In this document: positions 52,568-61,614 of the stretch, in pieces
Position numbering within the stretch: position 1 is the first letter of the stretch
Layout: every line of letters begins with the position of its first letter
Origin: Fodinicurvata halophila
Lineage (GTDB): Bacteria; Pseudomonadota; Alphaproteobacteria; Kiloniellales; DSM-21159
Length of the DNA: 64,000 bases
Assembly: GCF_042651425.1 (NCBI RefSeq)
Contig: NZ_JBHSCW010000003.1
Coordinates: 806,001-870,000 of the forward strand
Direction of reading: 5' to 3'
Made by a program: the position numbers and the translations under genes
The notes under the pieces: generated by a model
What the model was told of the DNA's origin: nothing
Databases searched by the model: none
The model's input: the letters and a program-made list of their open reading frames with translations, nothing else

Positions 52568-53797
52568 ATGCTGTTCAAGAGCATGCTGGCAAAGATGGTG
52601 CACCACGGCACCATCCGCCTTGTAGACGCAGAGGGGAAAACGGAAACCTGCGGCACAGGTGAGGAACCGAGCTGCACCATCAGACTGCATCGCAAGTCGC
52701 TGGAATGGTCACTCGCGCTCAACCCCGCCCTGCGTGTTCCGGAAGCTTATATGGAAGGCACGCTGACGGTCGACGAAGACCTGCGCCATGTCCTTCATAT
52801 CATCTTCTCCAATTACGGCAGCCTGGAATCGCAGGCTCTGTTTCAGGCAACAAACCAGTTTCTGCGCCAGACAAGACGCCTGAAGCAGTTCAATCCCGTT
52901 GGCAAGGCCCAGAAGAATGTGGCCCACCACTACGACCTGTCCGGGGAACTCTACGACTACTTTCTCGACAGCGACCGTCAGTATTCCTGTGCCTATTTCA
53001 CCGATCCGGACAACTCCCTGGAACAGGCCCAGGAGGACAAGAAGCGACACATCGCCTCCAAGATGTTGTTGAACGAGCCCGGCCTTAAAGTCCTTGACAT
53101 CGGTTCGGGCTGGGGAGGCATGGGCCTCTACCTCTCGAAGATTGCCAACTGTGACGTCACGGGGGTCACGCTCAGCGTCGAACAGCACAGCCTCAGTGAA
53201 AAGCGTGCTGCAGAGGCCGGCCTGCAGAACCGTTGCCACTTCCGCCTCGATGACTATCGCAACGTCGAAGGACCTTTCGACCGGATCGTATCCGTCGGCA
53301 TGTTCGAACACGTCGGGAAGGGCAATTACCATGAGTTCTTTGCCAAGGTCCGCGACCTGCTGGACGACAACGGCGTCTGCCTGCTGCACACCATCGGGCG
53401 CCTGGATCAACCGGCACCAATCAATCCATTCATCCGCAAATACATCTTCCCCGGGGCCGATCTGCCCTCGCTCTCCGAGGCGACGAATGTCATCGAACAG
53501 AGTGGACTGATCACGACGGACATCGAGATCCTGCGCCTGCACTACGCGGAAACCCTGCGGCACTGGTACGAACGCTTCCAGAAGCATCGCAAGGACGTCG
53601 CCCGAATCTATGACGAGCGATTCTGCCGCATGTGGGAGATGTACCTGGCCGGCTGTGAAATGGGCTTCCGTTACGAAGGCCTTGCAGTCTTCCAGATCCA
53701 ACTTGCAAAGAACCTCGAAGCCGTGCCGCTAACCCGCGACTACATGTACGAGTGGGAGAACAATACGCGAAGCGTGGGAATGCGGGCCGCCGAATAG
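52568..53797 (+). CDS. Cyclopropane-fatty-acyl-phospholipid synthase family methyltransferase
   Basis: A 409-residue SAM-dependent enzyme of the CFA synthase family. These methylate or cyclopropanate double bonds of membrane phospholipid chains. The SAM-binding loop is VLDIGSGWGGMGLYLS; the family-typical YSCAYFTDPDNSLEQAQ and GMFEHVGKGNYHEFF segments are both present. The N-terminal 100 residues form the lipid-binding domain. It occupies the space between rplI and dnaB. Whether it forms cyclopropane rings or another methylated lipid cannot be told. Confidence 0.92.
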   Translation: MLFKSMLAKMVHHGTIRLVDAEGKTETCGTGEEPSCTIRLHRKSLEWSLALNPALRVPEAYMEGTLTVDEDLRHVLHIIFSNYGSLESQALFQATNQFLRQTRRLKQFNPVGKAQKNVAHHYDLSGELYDYFLDSDRQYSCAYFTDPDNSLEQAQEDKKRHIASKMLLNEPGLKVLDIGSGWGGMGLYLSKIANCDVTGVTLSVEQHSLSEKRAAEAGLQNRCHFRLDDYRNVEGPFDRIVSVGMFEHVGKGNYHEFFAKVRDLLDDNGVCLLHTIGRLDQPAPINPFIRKYIFPGADLPSLSEATNVIEQSGLITTDIEILRLHYAETLRHWYERFQKHRKDVARIYDERFCRMWEMYLAGCEMGFRYEGLAVFQIQLAKNLEAVPLTRDYMYEWENNTRSVGMRAAE

Positions 53798-53851
53798 CAC
53801 CTTGTGCCCCGAAGAATTTTCGGCGGGCAAAGTTATCCCCGCTGATTTATC

Positions 53852-53860
53852 TTATCCACA
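53852..53860 (+). promoter_or_regulatory. Consensus DnaA box upstream of dnaB
   Basis: TTATCCACA is an exact match to the high-affinity DnaA box. It is 46 bp before the dnaB ATG. A second, imperfect copy (TTATCCCCG) lies at 53833-53841, 19 bp away in the same orientation. Control of dnaB by DnaA is inferred. Confidence 0.55.
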
Positions 53861-53906
53861 GGTCTGAAGGCCGTCACGGCTGTACGGAACTGTTACACTC
53901 AGGATC

Positions 53907-55430
53907 ATGGAAGCACAGAGCAGCACACATCTCAGCGCTGTTTCGGGCGCGGATTCCGCGTTGCCGGAACGGATGCCACCCAGCAACCTGGAGGCCGAGC
54001 AGGCTCTGCTGGCGGCCGTCCTCGCCAACAACCATGCCTACGAGAAAGTGGCCAGCTTTCTGCAGCCGGATCACTTCACCGATCCTGCGCATTCCCGGCT
54101 CTTCGAAGCCTGTCGCACCCTGATCGAGCGTGGCCAGCTGGCCACAGCCATCACCTTGAAGAACCACTTCGAGCAGGACGGGGCCCTGGCCGAGGTGGGG
54201 GGCGCGAAGTACCTGGCCGAACTGCAATCCTCGTACGTCAATATCGTGGACGTGAAGCATTACGGCCGGATCATCCACGACCTTTACCTGCGTCGCGAAC
54301 TGATCGAACTGGGCGAGGAGATCGTCAACAGTGCCTATGAGCACTCCCTCGATTCAGATGCGATGCAGCAGATCGAAAGCTCGGAGGAGCGCCTCTACAA
54401 GCTGGCGGAAACCGGGCTGTCCGAAGGTGGCTTGCAGGGTTTCGGAAATGCGCTCAGCGAAGCCGTCGGCATGATCGAAGCCGCCTATCGTCGTGACGGT
54501 GAACTGGCCGGTGTTTCCACTGGTTTCACCGATCTGGACAAGCTTCTGGGCGGCCTGCACAAATCGGACCTGTTGATTCTCGCCGGTCGCCCCTCCATGG
54601 GCAAGACGGCGCTCGCCACCAACATCGCCTTCAATGTCGCGCGATCGAAGCGTGTCGAGCGGGACGAGAACGGACAGCCCTATGAGGTGCCCGAAAGCGT
54701 GGCTTTCTTCTCCCTGGAAATGTCGGCCGACCAGCTTGCCTCGCGCATTCTTTCCGAGCAATCGGGGGTGCGTTCGGACGCCCTGCGCAAGGGCGAGATC
54801 AATCAGGAGGAATTCGAGCGGATCTTCGAAGCCAGCCGCGAACTGCAGAACCTGCGCCTCTTCATAGACGATACGCCCGCCCTCAACATTCCGGCTCTGC
54901 GCACGCGGGCACGACGCCTGAAGCGCCAGCATGGACTCAGCCTGATCGTGGTGGACTACCTGCAGCTCATGTCGGTGCCTTCCGGCTCTCGATCCGACAA
55001 CCGAGTGCAGGAGATCTCGGATATCACTCGCGGGCTCAAGGCACTGGCGAAGGACCTGGACGTTCCCGTGATCGCACTCTCGCAGCTCAGCCGTGCCGTG
55101 GAGCAGCGCGAGGACAAACGCCCCCAGCTGGCCGACCTGAGAGAATCGGGCTCGATCGAGCAGGATGCCGACGTGGTGATGTTCGTCTTCCGCGAACAGT
55201 ACTATCTGGAACGCGCCGAGCCGGTGCACCGCGAGAACGAGGCCGAGGACAAGTATCAGGAACGCTACCAGCGCTGGCAGCAGCGTTGCGAATCGGCCTA
55301 CGGCCTGGCCGAGGTCATCATCGCCAAGCAGCGCCACGGCCCCATTGGCATACGGACCCTCGCCTTCGATGGTGACACCACCCGCTTCAGTGACTTCGTC
55401 CCCGACGACCGCCTGCCTGATGTGCGCTGA
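53907..55430 (+). CDS. dnaB: Replicative DNA helicase DnaB
   Basis: DnaB is the hexameric helicase of the replication fork. The 507-residue protein has the N-terminal helical domain (PPSNLEAEQALLAAVL), a linker and the RecA-like domain with Walker A AGRPSMGKTALATN, Walker B LIVVDYLQLMS and the arginine-finger region. The segment RESGSIEQDADVVMF is diagnostic. No intein is present. The stop overlaps the start of alr. Confidence 0.98.
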   Translation: MEAQSSTHLSAVSGADSALPERMPPSNLEAEQALLAAVLANNHAYEKVASFLQPDHFTDPAHSRLFEACRTLIERGQLATAITLKNHFEQDGALAEVGGAKYLAELQSSYVNIVDVKHYGRIIHDLYLRRELIELGEEIVNSAYEHSLDSDAMQQIESSEERLYKLAETGLSEGGLQGFGNALSEAVGMIEAAYRRDGELAGVSTGFTDLDKLLGGLHKSDLLILAGRPSMGKTALATNIAFNVARSKRVERDENGQPYEVPESVAFFSLEMSADQLASRILSEQSGVRSDALRKGEINQEEFERIFEASRELQNLRLFIDDTPALNIPALRTRARRLKRQHGLSLIVVDYLQLMSVPSGSRSDNRVQEISDITRGLKALAKDLDVPVIALSQLSRAVEQREDKRPQLADLRESGSIEQDADVVMFVFREQYYLERAEPVHRENEAEDKYQERYQRWQQRCESAYGLAEVIIAKQRHGPIGIRTLAFDGDTTRFSDFVPDDRLPDVR

Positions 55431-56526
55431 CATCCCGGCCCGCGCAGGGGCCTTGCTGACCATAGACCTGGAGGCTCTGCAGGCGAACTACAGACGCCTC
55501 GCCCAGGCGGCCGCACCGGCCCGCTGTGCTGCGGTGGTCAAGGCCGATGCCTATGGGCTTGGACTGGACCGCGTGGCCCCAGCCCTGGCAGAGGCCGGAG
55601 CCAACACCTTCTTCGTCGCTCTGCCCGAGGAAGGCATGCGCCTGCGTAGCCTGCTGCCTGATGTCACGATTTACGTGCTGAGCGGTTTTTTCGAGGGAGC
55701 CGAGACAGACTACGCCGAGTACCAGCTGCGGCCGGTGCTGAACAGCCTGCCGGATATCGAGCGCTATCGCCGTCTGACCATTGAGACGGCATTGCCGGCC
55801 GCCCTTCACCTCGACACGGGGATGAGTCGCCTTGGCCTGTCGCGAGCGGAGTGGCACCGGCTCCAGGAAGATCCGGAACTGGTGCAGGGCCTGGATCTGC
55901 GTCTCTTCATGAGTCACCTGGCCTGCGCGGAAGATCGGGAAGCCCCCCTGAACACAACCCAGCAGGAGCGTTTCCGGCAGGCCCGTGCCTTCCTGCCCGA
56001 CATCCCGGCCAGTCTTGCCAATTCCTCAGGCATCTTCCTGGGCCCCGACTACGGGTTCGAACTCGTCCGCCCTGGCGTCGCTCTCTACGGTGCAAATCCC
56101 ACGCCCGGCCTGGAGTCCCCCATGCGACCGGTCGTCCGGCTGAGTGTCCGCATCCTTCAGGTGCGTGAGATTGATTCGGGCGAGAGCGTTGGCTATGGTG
56201 CCACCTACACGGCAGATGCGCCCCGGCGTGTCGCCACAATTGCGGCAGGCTACGCCGATGGAGTGCACCGCGCGTTATCCAGCACCGGCCGGGCCTGGAT
56301 CGGGGGGTATGAATTGCCTTTTCTGGGCCGCGTTTCCATGGACCTCATTTCACTGGATGTCAGCAATCTTCCGGAAGCGCTTGCGCAGCAGGGACAATCC
56401 GTTGATCTTCTGGGACCCGATCAGGACATAGACAGCTTGGCCGGCCAGGCCGGAACCATTGCTTATGAAATGCTGACAAGTCTCGGACGCCGTTATCACA
56501 GACAGTACCTGGACCACACGACGTGA
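55420..56526 (+). CDS. alr: Alanine racemase
   Basis: Alr is a PLP enzyme that makes D-alanine for peptidoglycan. The 368-residue protein carries the PLP lysine K41 in AVVKADAYGLG, and the catalytic tyrosine in SVGYGATYTAD. I take the ATG at 55420, which overlaps the last 11 bases of dnaB; a further in-frame start at 55345 lies deep in dnaB. Its stop overlaps the GTG of mlaE. The dnaB-alr order is widespread. Confidence 0.96.
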   Translation: MCADIPARAGALLTIDLEALQANYRRLAQAAAPARCAAVVKADAYGLGLDRVAPALAEAGANTFFVALPEEGMRLRSLLPDVTIYVLSGFFEGAETDYAEYQLRPVLNSLPDIERYRRLTIETALPAALHLDTGMSRLGLSRAEWHRLQEDPELVQGLDLRLFMSHLACAEDREAPLNTTQQERFRQARAFLPDIPASLANSSGIFLGPDYGFELVRPGVALYGANPTPGLESPMRPVVRLSVRILQVREIDSGESVGYGATYTADAPRRVATIAAGYADGVHRALSSTGRAWIGGYELPFLGRVSMDLISLDVSNLPEALAQQGQSVDLLGPDQDIDSLAGQAGTIAYEMLTSLGRRYHRQYLDHTT

Positions 56527-57299
56527 TTCCCATCCTGACGCCGCTGGGGCGCACCTTCCTGTCCTTCCTTCAGATCACCGGACGACTGGTCATCTTCACG
56601 GGGCGTTCCCTGTCCCACTGCGTGCGTCCTCCCTTCTATCCGCGGCTTATCCTGCGCCAGATGATCGAGATCGGCTATTATTCCCTGCCGGTGGTCGGCC
56701 TGACGGCAATCTTCACCGGCATGGTTTTGGCGCTCCAGAGCTACACCGGCTTTGCCCGCTTCTCAGCGGAAAGCGCCATCCCCAATGTCGTCGTGGTCTC
56801 CATCACCCGGGAACTGGGGCCGGTGCTCGCCGGCCTGATGGTCGCCGGCCGGGTTGGCGCAGCCATCGCCGCGGAAATCGGCACGATGCGCGTCACCGAA
56901 CAGATCGACGCCCTGAAGACGTTGGCCACCAATCCCTACAAGTATCTCGTCGCTCCCCGCATGATTGCCGGGATAATCATGCTTCCGATCCTGGTGCTGA
57001 TCGCGGATATCATCGGTGTGTTCGGCGGTTACCTGGTCTCCATCTACAGCCTGGGCTTCAATCCAAGTGCCTATCTCAATAACACGATAGACTTCCTGCA
57101 TGCCCAGGACGTGATCTCAGGCCTGGTCAAGGCGGCTGTCTTCGGCATGCTGGTCACGCTCATGGGCTGCTATCACGGCTATCATTCCCACGGCGGGGCC
57201 CAAGGGGTCGGCAGGGCAACCACAAACGCCGTGGTGTCTGCCTCAATCCTCATCCTCTGCTCCAACTACATCGTCACAGGCCTATTCTTCGATCGATGA
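56523..57299 (+). CDS. mlaE: MlaE-type ABC transporter permease
   Basis: A 258-residue permease of the MlaE/YrbE family, which works with MlaF in retrograde phospholipid transport to maintain outer-membrane asymmetry. About five membrane helices are seen, with the conserved RELGPVLAGLMVAGRVGAAI region and EIGTMRVTEQIDALK loop. It begins with GTG overlapping the alr stop (GTGA). No mlaD or mlaC gene lies beside it. Confidence 0.93.
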   Translation: MIPILTPLGRTFLSFLQITGRLVIFTGRSLSHCVRPPFYPRLILRQMIEIGYYSLPVVGLTAIFTGMVLALQSYTGFARFSAESAIPNVVVVSITRELGPVLAGLMVAGRVGAAIAAEIGTMRVTEQIDALKTLATNPYKYLVAPRMIAGIIMLPILVLIADIIGVFGGYLVSIYSLGFNPSAYLNNTIDFLHAQDVISGLVKAAVFGMLVTLMGCYHGYHSHGGAQGVGRATTNAVVSASILILCSNYIVTGLFFDR

Positions 57300-58060
57300 G
57301 CACAGCCGCAATAGAGATTCGCGACCTGCATATCTCCTTTGGGAGGAACCATGTCCTCCAGGGGGTGAATCTGGATGTCCCACGGGGCAGTTCCGTTGTG
57401 GTCATCGGAGGTTCGGGCAGCGGCAAGTCAGTCCTGCTGAAATGCATCCTGGGAATCCTACAGCCGGATTCCGGCAGTATCCGGGTAAATGGAGAGGAAA
57501 TTGTCGGCCTGTATGGCCGCGCCCTGGAGAACTTCCGTACCCGATTCGGCATGCTCTTTCAGGGGGCTGCTCTCTTCGATTCCCTTCCGGTCTGGGAGAA
57601 TGTCGCCTTCTATCCCTTGCAGGTCGAGCGCACGGGGCGCAGGAAAGCACGGGAACTCGCCCTTCGATACTTGGCCGATGTCGGACTGGATGCCGATATC
57701 GCAGACCTTTATCCGGCGGAGTTGTCAGGAGGAATGCGCAAGCGGGTCGGTCTGGCCCGGGCCATCGCTACACAGCCGGACATCATCTTCTTCGACGAAC
57801 CGACGACGGGCCTGGATCCGATCATGGGCGACATGATCGACCGCCTGATCCGCAAATGCATCACGGACTACGGATTCACCGGCCTGAGCATCACCCATGA
57901 CATGGCCAGTGCCCGTCGCATCTCCGACGAAGTCGCCATGCTCTACGACGGGCACATCGTCTGGCAGGGTGCGACGGAGACACTCGACGATCCCGGCAAC
58001 CCCTATGTGGAGCAGTTCGTGACCGGACGCACGGAAGGCCCCATCCAGATACGGCTGTAA
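57296..58060 (+). CDS. mlaF: MlaF-type ABC transporter ATPase
   Basis: A 254-residue ABC ATPase that powers the MlaE permease. Walker A GGSGSGKSVLL is near residue 40, the signature LSGGMRKRVGLARA is present, and Walker B IIFFDEPTTGLDP follows. The ATG overlaps the mlaE stop by four bases, confirming the pair. Substrate is phospholipid in characterised systems. Confidence 0.93.
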   Translation: MSTAAIEIRDLHISFGRNHVLQGVNLDVPRGSSVVVIGGSGSGKSVLLKCILGILQPDSGSIRVNGEEIVGLYGRALENFRTRFGMLFQGAALFDSLPVWENVAFYPLQVERTGRRKARELALRYLADVGLDADIADLYPAELSGGMRKRVGLARAIATQPDIIFFDEPTTGLDPIMGDMIDRLIRKCITDYGFTGLSITHDMASARRISDEVAMLYDGHIVWQGATETLDDPGNPYVEQFVTGRTEGPIQIRL

Positions 58061-58065
58061 CGCGT

Positions 58066-59460
58066 ATGGCGAAACGCCAAACCCAGTATGTCTGCCAGTC
58101 CTGCGGCACTGTGCATCCCAAGTGGAGCGGCCGCTGCGACGGCTGCGGCGAATGGAACACCCTGGCCGAGGAGATGACACAGCAGAGCGCGCCCGGCGGC
58201 CTGAAATCCGGCGGGCGCTCGAAAGGGCGTGCCGTGGAATTCGTCGAGCTCAAGGGAGGCGAGACAACGCCGCCGCGCTTCATCTCCGGCATCGGAGAAT
58301 TTGACCGGGTCTGTGGCGGTGGGCTGGTTCCCGGGTCTGCGGTGCTGGTAGGCGGCGATCCCGGCATTGGCAAGTCGACTCTGTTGTTGCAGGTAACGGC
58401 TGCCCTGGCCAGCAACCGGGAGGAACAGATCTGTGCCTATGTCTCTGGGGAAGAGGCCATCGATCAGATACGCTTGCGTGCAAAGCGACTGGGCCTCGCC
58501 GACTCCCACGTGCAACTTGCCGCCGAGACCTCGGTGCGGGATCTGATCGCAACACTGGACCGCCCCGATCCGCCGCGCGTGGTTGTGATCGACTCGATAC
58601 AGACCATGCACGTGGACAATATGGAATCCGCTCCCGGCACCGTCGGCCAGGTTCGCGCCGCGTCACAGGAATTGATCCGCCTGGCCAAGAAGCGCGGGTT
58701 CTGCCTGCTGCTCGTCGGGCATGTCACCAAGGACGGCATGATCGCCGGTCCCAAGGTCCTGGAACACATGGTGGACTGCGTTCTCACCTTCGAGGGCGAG
58801 CGCGGACATCAGTTCCGCGTTCTGCGTTCGGTGAAAAACCGCTACGGGGCGACCGACGAGATCGGCGTCTTTGAGATGGTGGACGAGGGTCTGAGCGAGG
58901 TCACCAATCCCTCGGAACTGTTTCTTGCGGAACGGCGCGGCAATATCTCGGGAGCCTCGGTCTTCGCCGGGCTGGAAGGGACGCGCCCAGTCCTGGTGGA
59001 AATCCAGGCTCTTGTCAGTCCCTCGCCGCTGGGCACGCCGCGCCGAACGGTCGTCGGCTGGGATTCCGGACGGCTGGCGATGGTTCTCGCCGTATTGGAA
59101 GCGCGGTGTGGACTTGTGATGGCAGGTAAGGACGTATATCTGAATGTTGCAGGCGGATTGCGAATCAACGAGCCGGCAGCGGATCTGGCCGTGGCCGCCG
59201 CTCTTGTTTCCGCGGCCAGTGATTCAGCCGTACCCGAGGAGGTTGTCGTCTTCGGGGAGATTGGCCTGTCCGGAGAGATCAGGGCTGTCAGCCAGACCGA
59301 GGTCAGATTGAAGGAAGCGGCAAAACTGGGCTTCACCAAAGCCCTGCTGCCCCCGCGCCGTGGACGGAAACTCACGCCGCCTGCAGGTATCGAGCTGCAG
59401 GAAATCGCGCATCTTCAGGATCTGGTAGCACGCATCGCCGCAGGTTCTGGAAGGAACTAG
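58066..59460 (+). CDS. radA: DNA repair protein RadA
   Basis: RadA is a RecA-like ATPase helping branch migration in recombination. The 464-residue protein has the zinc finger C10-x2-C13-x10-C24-x2-C27, Walker A GDPGIGKSTLL and the family motif KNRYG (KNRFG in E. coli), then the Lon-protease-like domain at the C-terminus (about 290-464). It is followed by cvpA after nine bases. Confidence 0.97.
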   Translation: MAKRQTQYVCQSCGTVHPKWSGRCDGCGEWNTLAEEMTQQSAPGGLKSGGRSKGRAVEFVELKGGETTPPRFISGIGEFDRVCGGGLVPGSAVLVGGDPGIGKSTLLLQVTAALASNREEQICAYVSGEEAIDQIRLRAKRLGLADSHVQLAAETSVRDLIATLDRPDPPRVVVIDSIQTMHVDNMESAPGTVGQVRAASQELIRLAKKRGFCLLLVGHVTKDGMIAGPKVLEHMVDCVLTFEGERGHQFRVLRSVKNRYGATDEIGVFEMVDEGLSEVTNPSELFLAERRGNISGASVFAGLEGTRPVLVEIQALVSPSPLGTPRRTVVGWDSGRLAMVLAVLEARCGLVMAGKDVYLNVAGGLRINEPAADLAVAAALVSAASDSAVPEEVVVFGEIGLSGEIRAVSQTEVRLKEAAKLGFTKALLPPRRGRKLTPPAGIELQEIAHLQDLVARIAAGSGRN

Positions 59461-59469
59461 AGAATACTC

Positions 59470-60117
59470 ATGGATAACCTGCCCATAAATGCCGTCGACC
59501 TCGCGATCCTGGTCGTGCTCGTGCTCTCGGGCCTGTTGGCTTTCAGCCGTGGTTTCGTTCACGAGTTCCTTGGCCTCATCGCCTGGATCGGGGCCGCGCT
59601 GGTGACGCTGCATTTCTTCCTTCCCGCACAGGCCATCGCCCGTGATATCATTGCCATAGAGATTCTGGCGGATATTGCAGCAGGTCTCGTGCTGTTCCTC
59701 GTCGCGCTGTTTTTCTTTTCGCTCATCTCACGAACCATAGGCAAGCGCGTGCGCGAGAGCAGCATTGGTTTCCTTGACCGCTCCCTGGGCCTGCTGTTCG
59801 GCTTGGCACGAGGTGCCCTGGTCGTCTGCCTGTTGTGGCTCGTCCTTTCCTGGCTGATGCCACCGGCCGATCGGCCTCAGTGGGTGCAGGAGGCCCGCGC
59901 CCTGCCTCTTCTGGAAAGCGGGGCCGAATTGATCCGCGACGTGGTGCCCCAGGAACTTGTCCTGCCGGGCGAGGACACCAGGGGGCAGGAGACCGTCGAT
60001 CCGGTTCCGCCGTTACAGCCGGATACGTCGAACGGCGAGACCGAAGAGGAAGAGCAGAGCGGATACACCGATGACTCGCGCCGCGAGATGAACCGCCTGA
60101 TGGAGCAGCAGCAATAA
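59470..60117 (+). CDS. cvpA: CvpA family membrane protein
   Basis: A 215-residue inner-membrane protein of the colicin V production family; its precise function is unsettled. Four hydrophobic segments occupy roughly the first 130 residues, with LGLIAWIGAALVTLHFF and the FLDRSLGLLFGLARGALVV stretch being family hallmarks. The C-terminal 60 residues are an acidic, Thr/Pro-rich tail. It lies just before purF, as in many proteobacteria. Confidence 0.95.
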   Translation: MDNLPINAVDLAILVVLVLSGLLAFSRGFVHEFLGLIAWIGAALVTLHFFLPAQAIARDIIAIEILADIAAGLVLFLVALFFFSLISRTIGKRVRESSIGFLDRSLGLLFGLARGALVVCLLWLVLSWLMPPADRPQWVQEARALPLLESGAELIRDVVPQELVLPGEDTRGQETVDPVPPLQPDTSNGETEEEEQSGYTDDSRREMNRLMEQQQ

Positions 60118-60119
60118 AG

Positions 60120-61592
60120 ATGGTAGACACGTCCATGAGTACGCATCCCTTTGATGACGATCACCTGAACGAGGAATGCGCCGTCTTCGGCATCTACGGG
60201 CCATCCGACGATGCCTCTGCCCACACCGCGCTTGGTCTGCACGCCATGCAGCATCGCGGACAGGAAGCCTCGGGCATGGTTTCCTTCGACGGCAGCCAGT
60301 TCAACGCCCACCGCGACATCGGACTGGTCGGCGACATATTCGGCAGTGAGCATGTAATGTCGCGGCTTACAGGGTATGCCTCCATCGGTCATAACCGCTA
60401 CTCGACCTCTGGCGGCACAATCATGCGCAATGTACAGCCGCTCTTCGCCGACCTGGAATTCGGCGGCTTCGCCCTGGCGCACAACGGAAACCTGACCAAC
60501 GCGAACACACTGCGCCGCGAACTGGTTCGCCGCGGCTCGCTGTTCCAATCGACCTCGGATACCGAAGTGATTATCCACCTGATCGCCACGGTCAGAGGAG
60601 AAAGCATCATCGAGCGAATGGCTGAAGCTCTGAGGGAGGTTGAGGGCGCCTATTCCCTGGTGGCCCTGACCGCCGACGGGGTTATCGGCGTACGCGACCC
60701 GCTGGGAGTGCGCCCCCTGGTTCTGGGACGCAATGGAGAGTCCTACCTGCTGGCCAGCGAAACCTGTGCTTTCGATATCATCGGCGCCGAATTCGTTCGC
60801 GAGGTCGAACCGGGCGAGATGGTGGTGCTCGACGGCGGCGAACCGCGTTCGCTGCGCATTTTCCCCAAGCAACCGCAACGCTTCTGCGTCTTCGAGTACA
60901 TCTATTTCGCCCGCCCGGATTCGGTTCTGGAGGGTAAGTCTGTCTATGAGGCGCGCAAGAATATCGGCCATGAGCTGGCCAGGGAAAGTGCGGTAGACGC
61001 CGATCTCGTGGTCCCGGTTCCGGATTCCGGCGTACCCGCCGCCTTGGGCTATGCCGAGGAGAGCAGCCTGCCCTTCGAGTTCGGCATCATCCGCAACCAC
61101 TATGTCGGCCGCACCTTCATCGAACCGGGCCAGGAGATCCGCAATCTCGGTGTTCGCCTGAAGCACAATGCCAACAGCGCCAAGCTGAAGGGCAAGCGGG
61201 TCATCCTGGTGGACGACTCCATCGTACGCGGCACCACATCGCGCAAGATCGTCCAGATGGTGCGCACGGCCGGCGCCCTCGAAGTGCACATGCGCATCGC
61301 CTCGCCCCCCATCGCACATTCCTGTTTCTACGGCGTCGATACGCCAGAGCGCGAACAACTCATGGCCTACCAGATGGATGTCGAGGAAATGGCGAAGCAC
61401 CTCGACGTGGACAGTCTCGCCTTCATCTCCATGGACGGCCTCTATCGCGCCATGGACGAGACACAGCGCAACAATCAGCTGCCGCAGTTCTGTGATGCCT
61501 GTTTCACGGGCGATTACCCCACCGAACTAACCGATCGCGCTTCCACAGACTCGCCGCAGCTCTCGCTGCTGACCGAGCTTCAGAAGACCTGA
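60120..61592 (+). CDS. purF: Amidophosphoribosyltransferase (Fe-S type)
   Basis: PurF carries out the first committed step of purine synthesis, moving ammonia from glutamine onto PRPP. The 490-residue chain has the nucleophile C20 (after ...HLNEE), so a short propeptide must be removed. The PRPP loop is VILVDDSIVRGTTSRKIV. Four cysteines match the [4Fe-4S] ligands of B. subtilis PurF: RFCVFEY, AHSCFYG and the pair in QFCDACFTGDYP. E. coli PurF lacks this. The start may be the ATG at 60120 or at 60135. Confidence 0.97.
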   Translation: MVDTSMSTHPFDDDHLNEECAVFGIYGPSDDASAHTALGLHAMQHRGQEASGMVSFDGSQFNAHRDIGLVGDIFGSEHVMSRLTGYASIGHNRYSTSGGTIMRNVQPLFADLEFGGFALAHNGNLTNANTLRRELVRRGSLFQSTSDTEVIIHLIATVRGESIIERMAEALREVEGAYSLVALTADGVIGVRDPLGVRPLVLGRNGESYLLASETCAFDIIGAEFVREVEPGEMVVLDGGEPRSLRIFPKQPQRFCVFEYIYFARPDSVLEGKSVYEARKNIGHELARESAVDADLVVPVPDSGVPAALGYAEESSLPFEFGIIRNHYVGRTFIEPGQEIRNLGVRLKHNANSAKLKGKRVILVDDSIVRGTTSRKIVQMVRTAGALEVHMRIASPPIAHSCFYGVDTPEREQLMAYQMDVEEMAKHLDVDSLAFISMDGLYRAMDETQRNNQLPQFCDACFTGDYPTELTDRASTDSPQLSLLTELQKT

Positions 61593-61614
61593 GGCGAACC
61601 ACGAGGCGCCGGAC

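Noticed and set aside
59877..61400. 507-codon open frame on the minus strand opposite purF
   Set aside because: Antisense shadow of purF and cvpA. No ribosome site or family resemblance.
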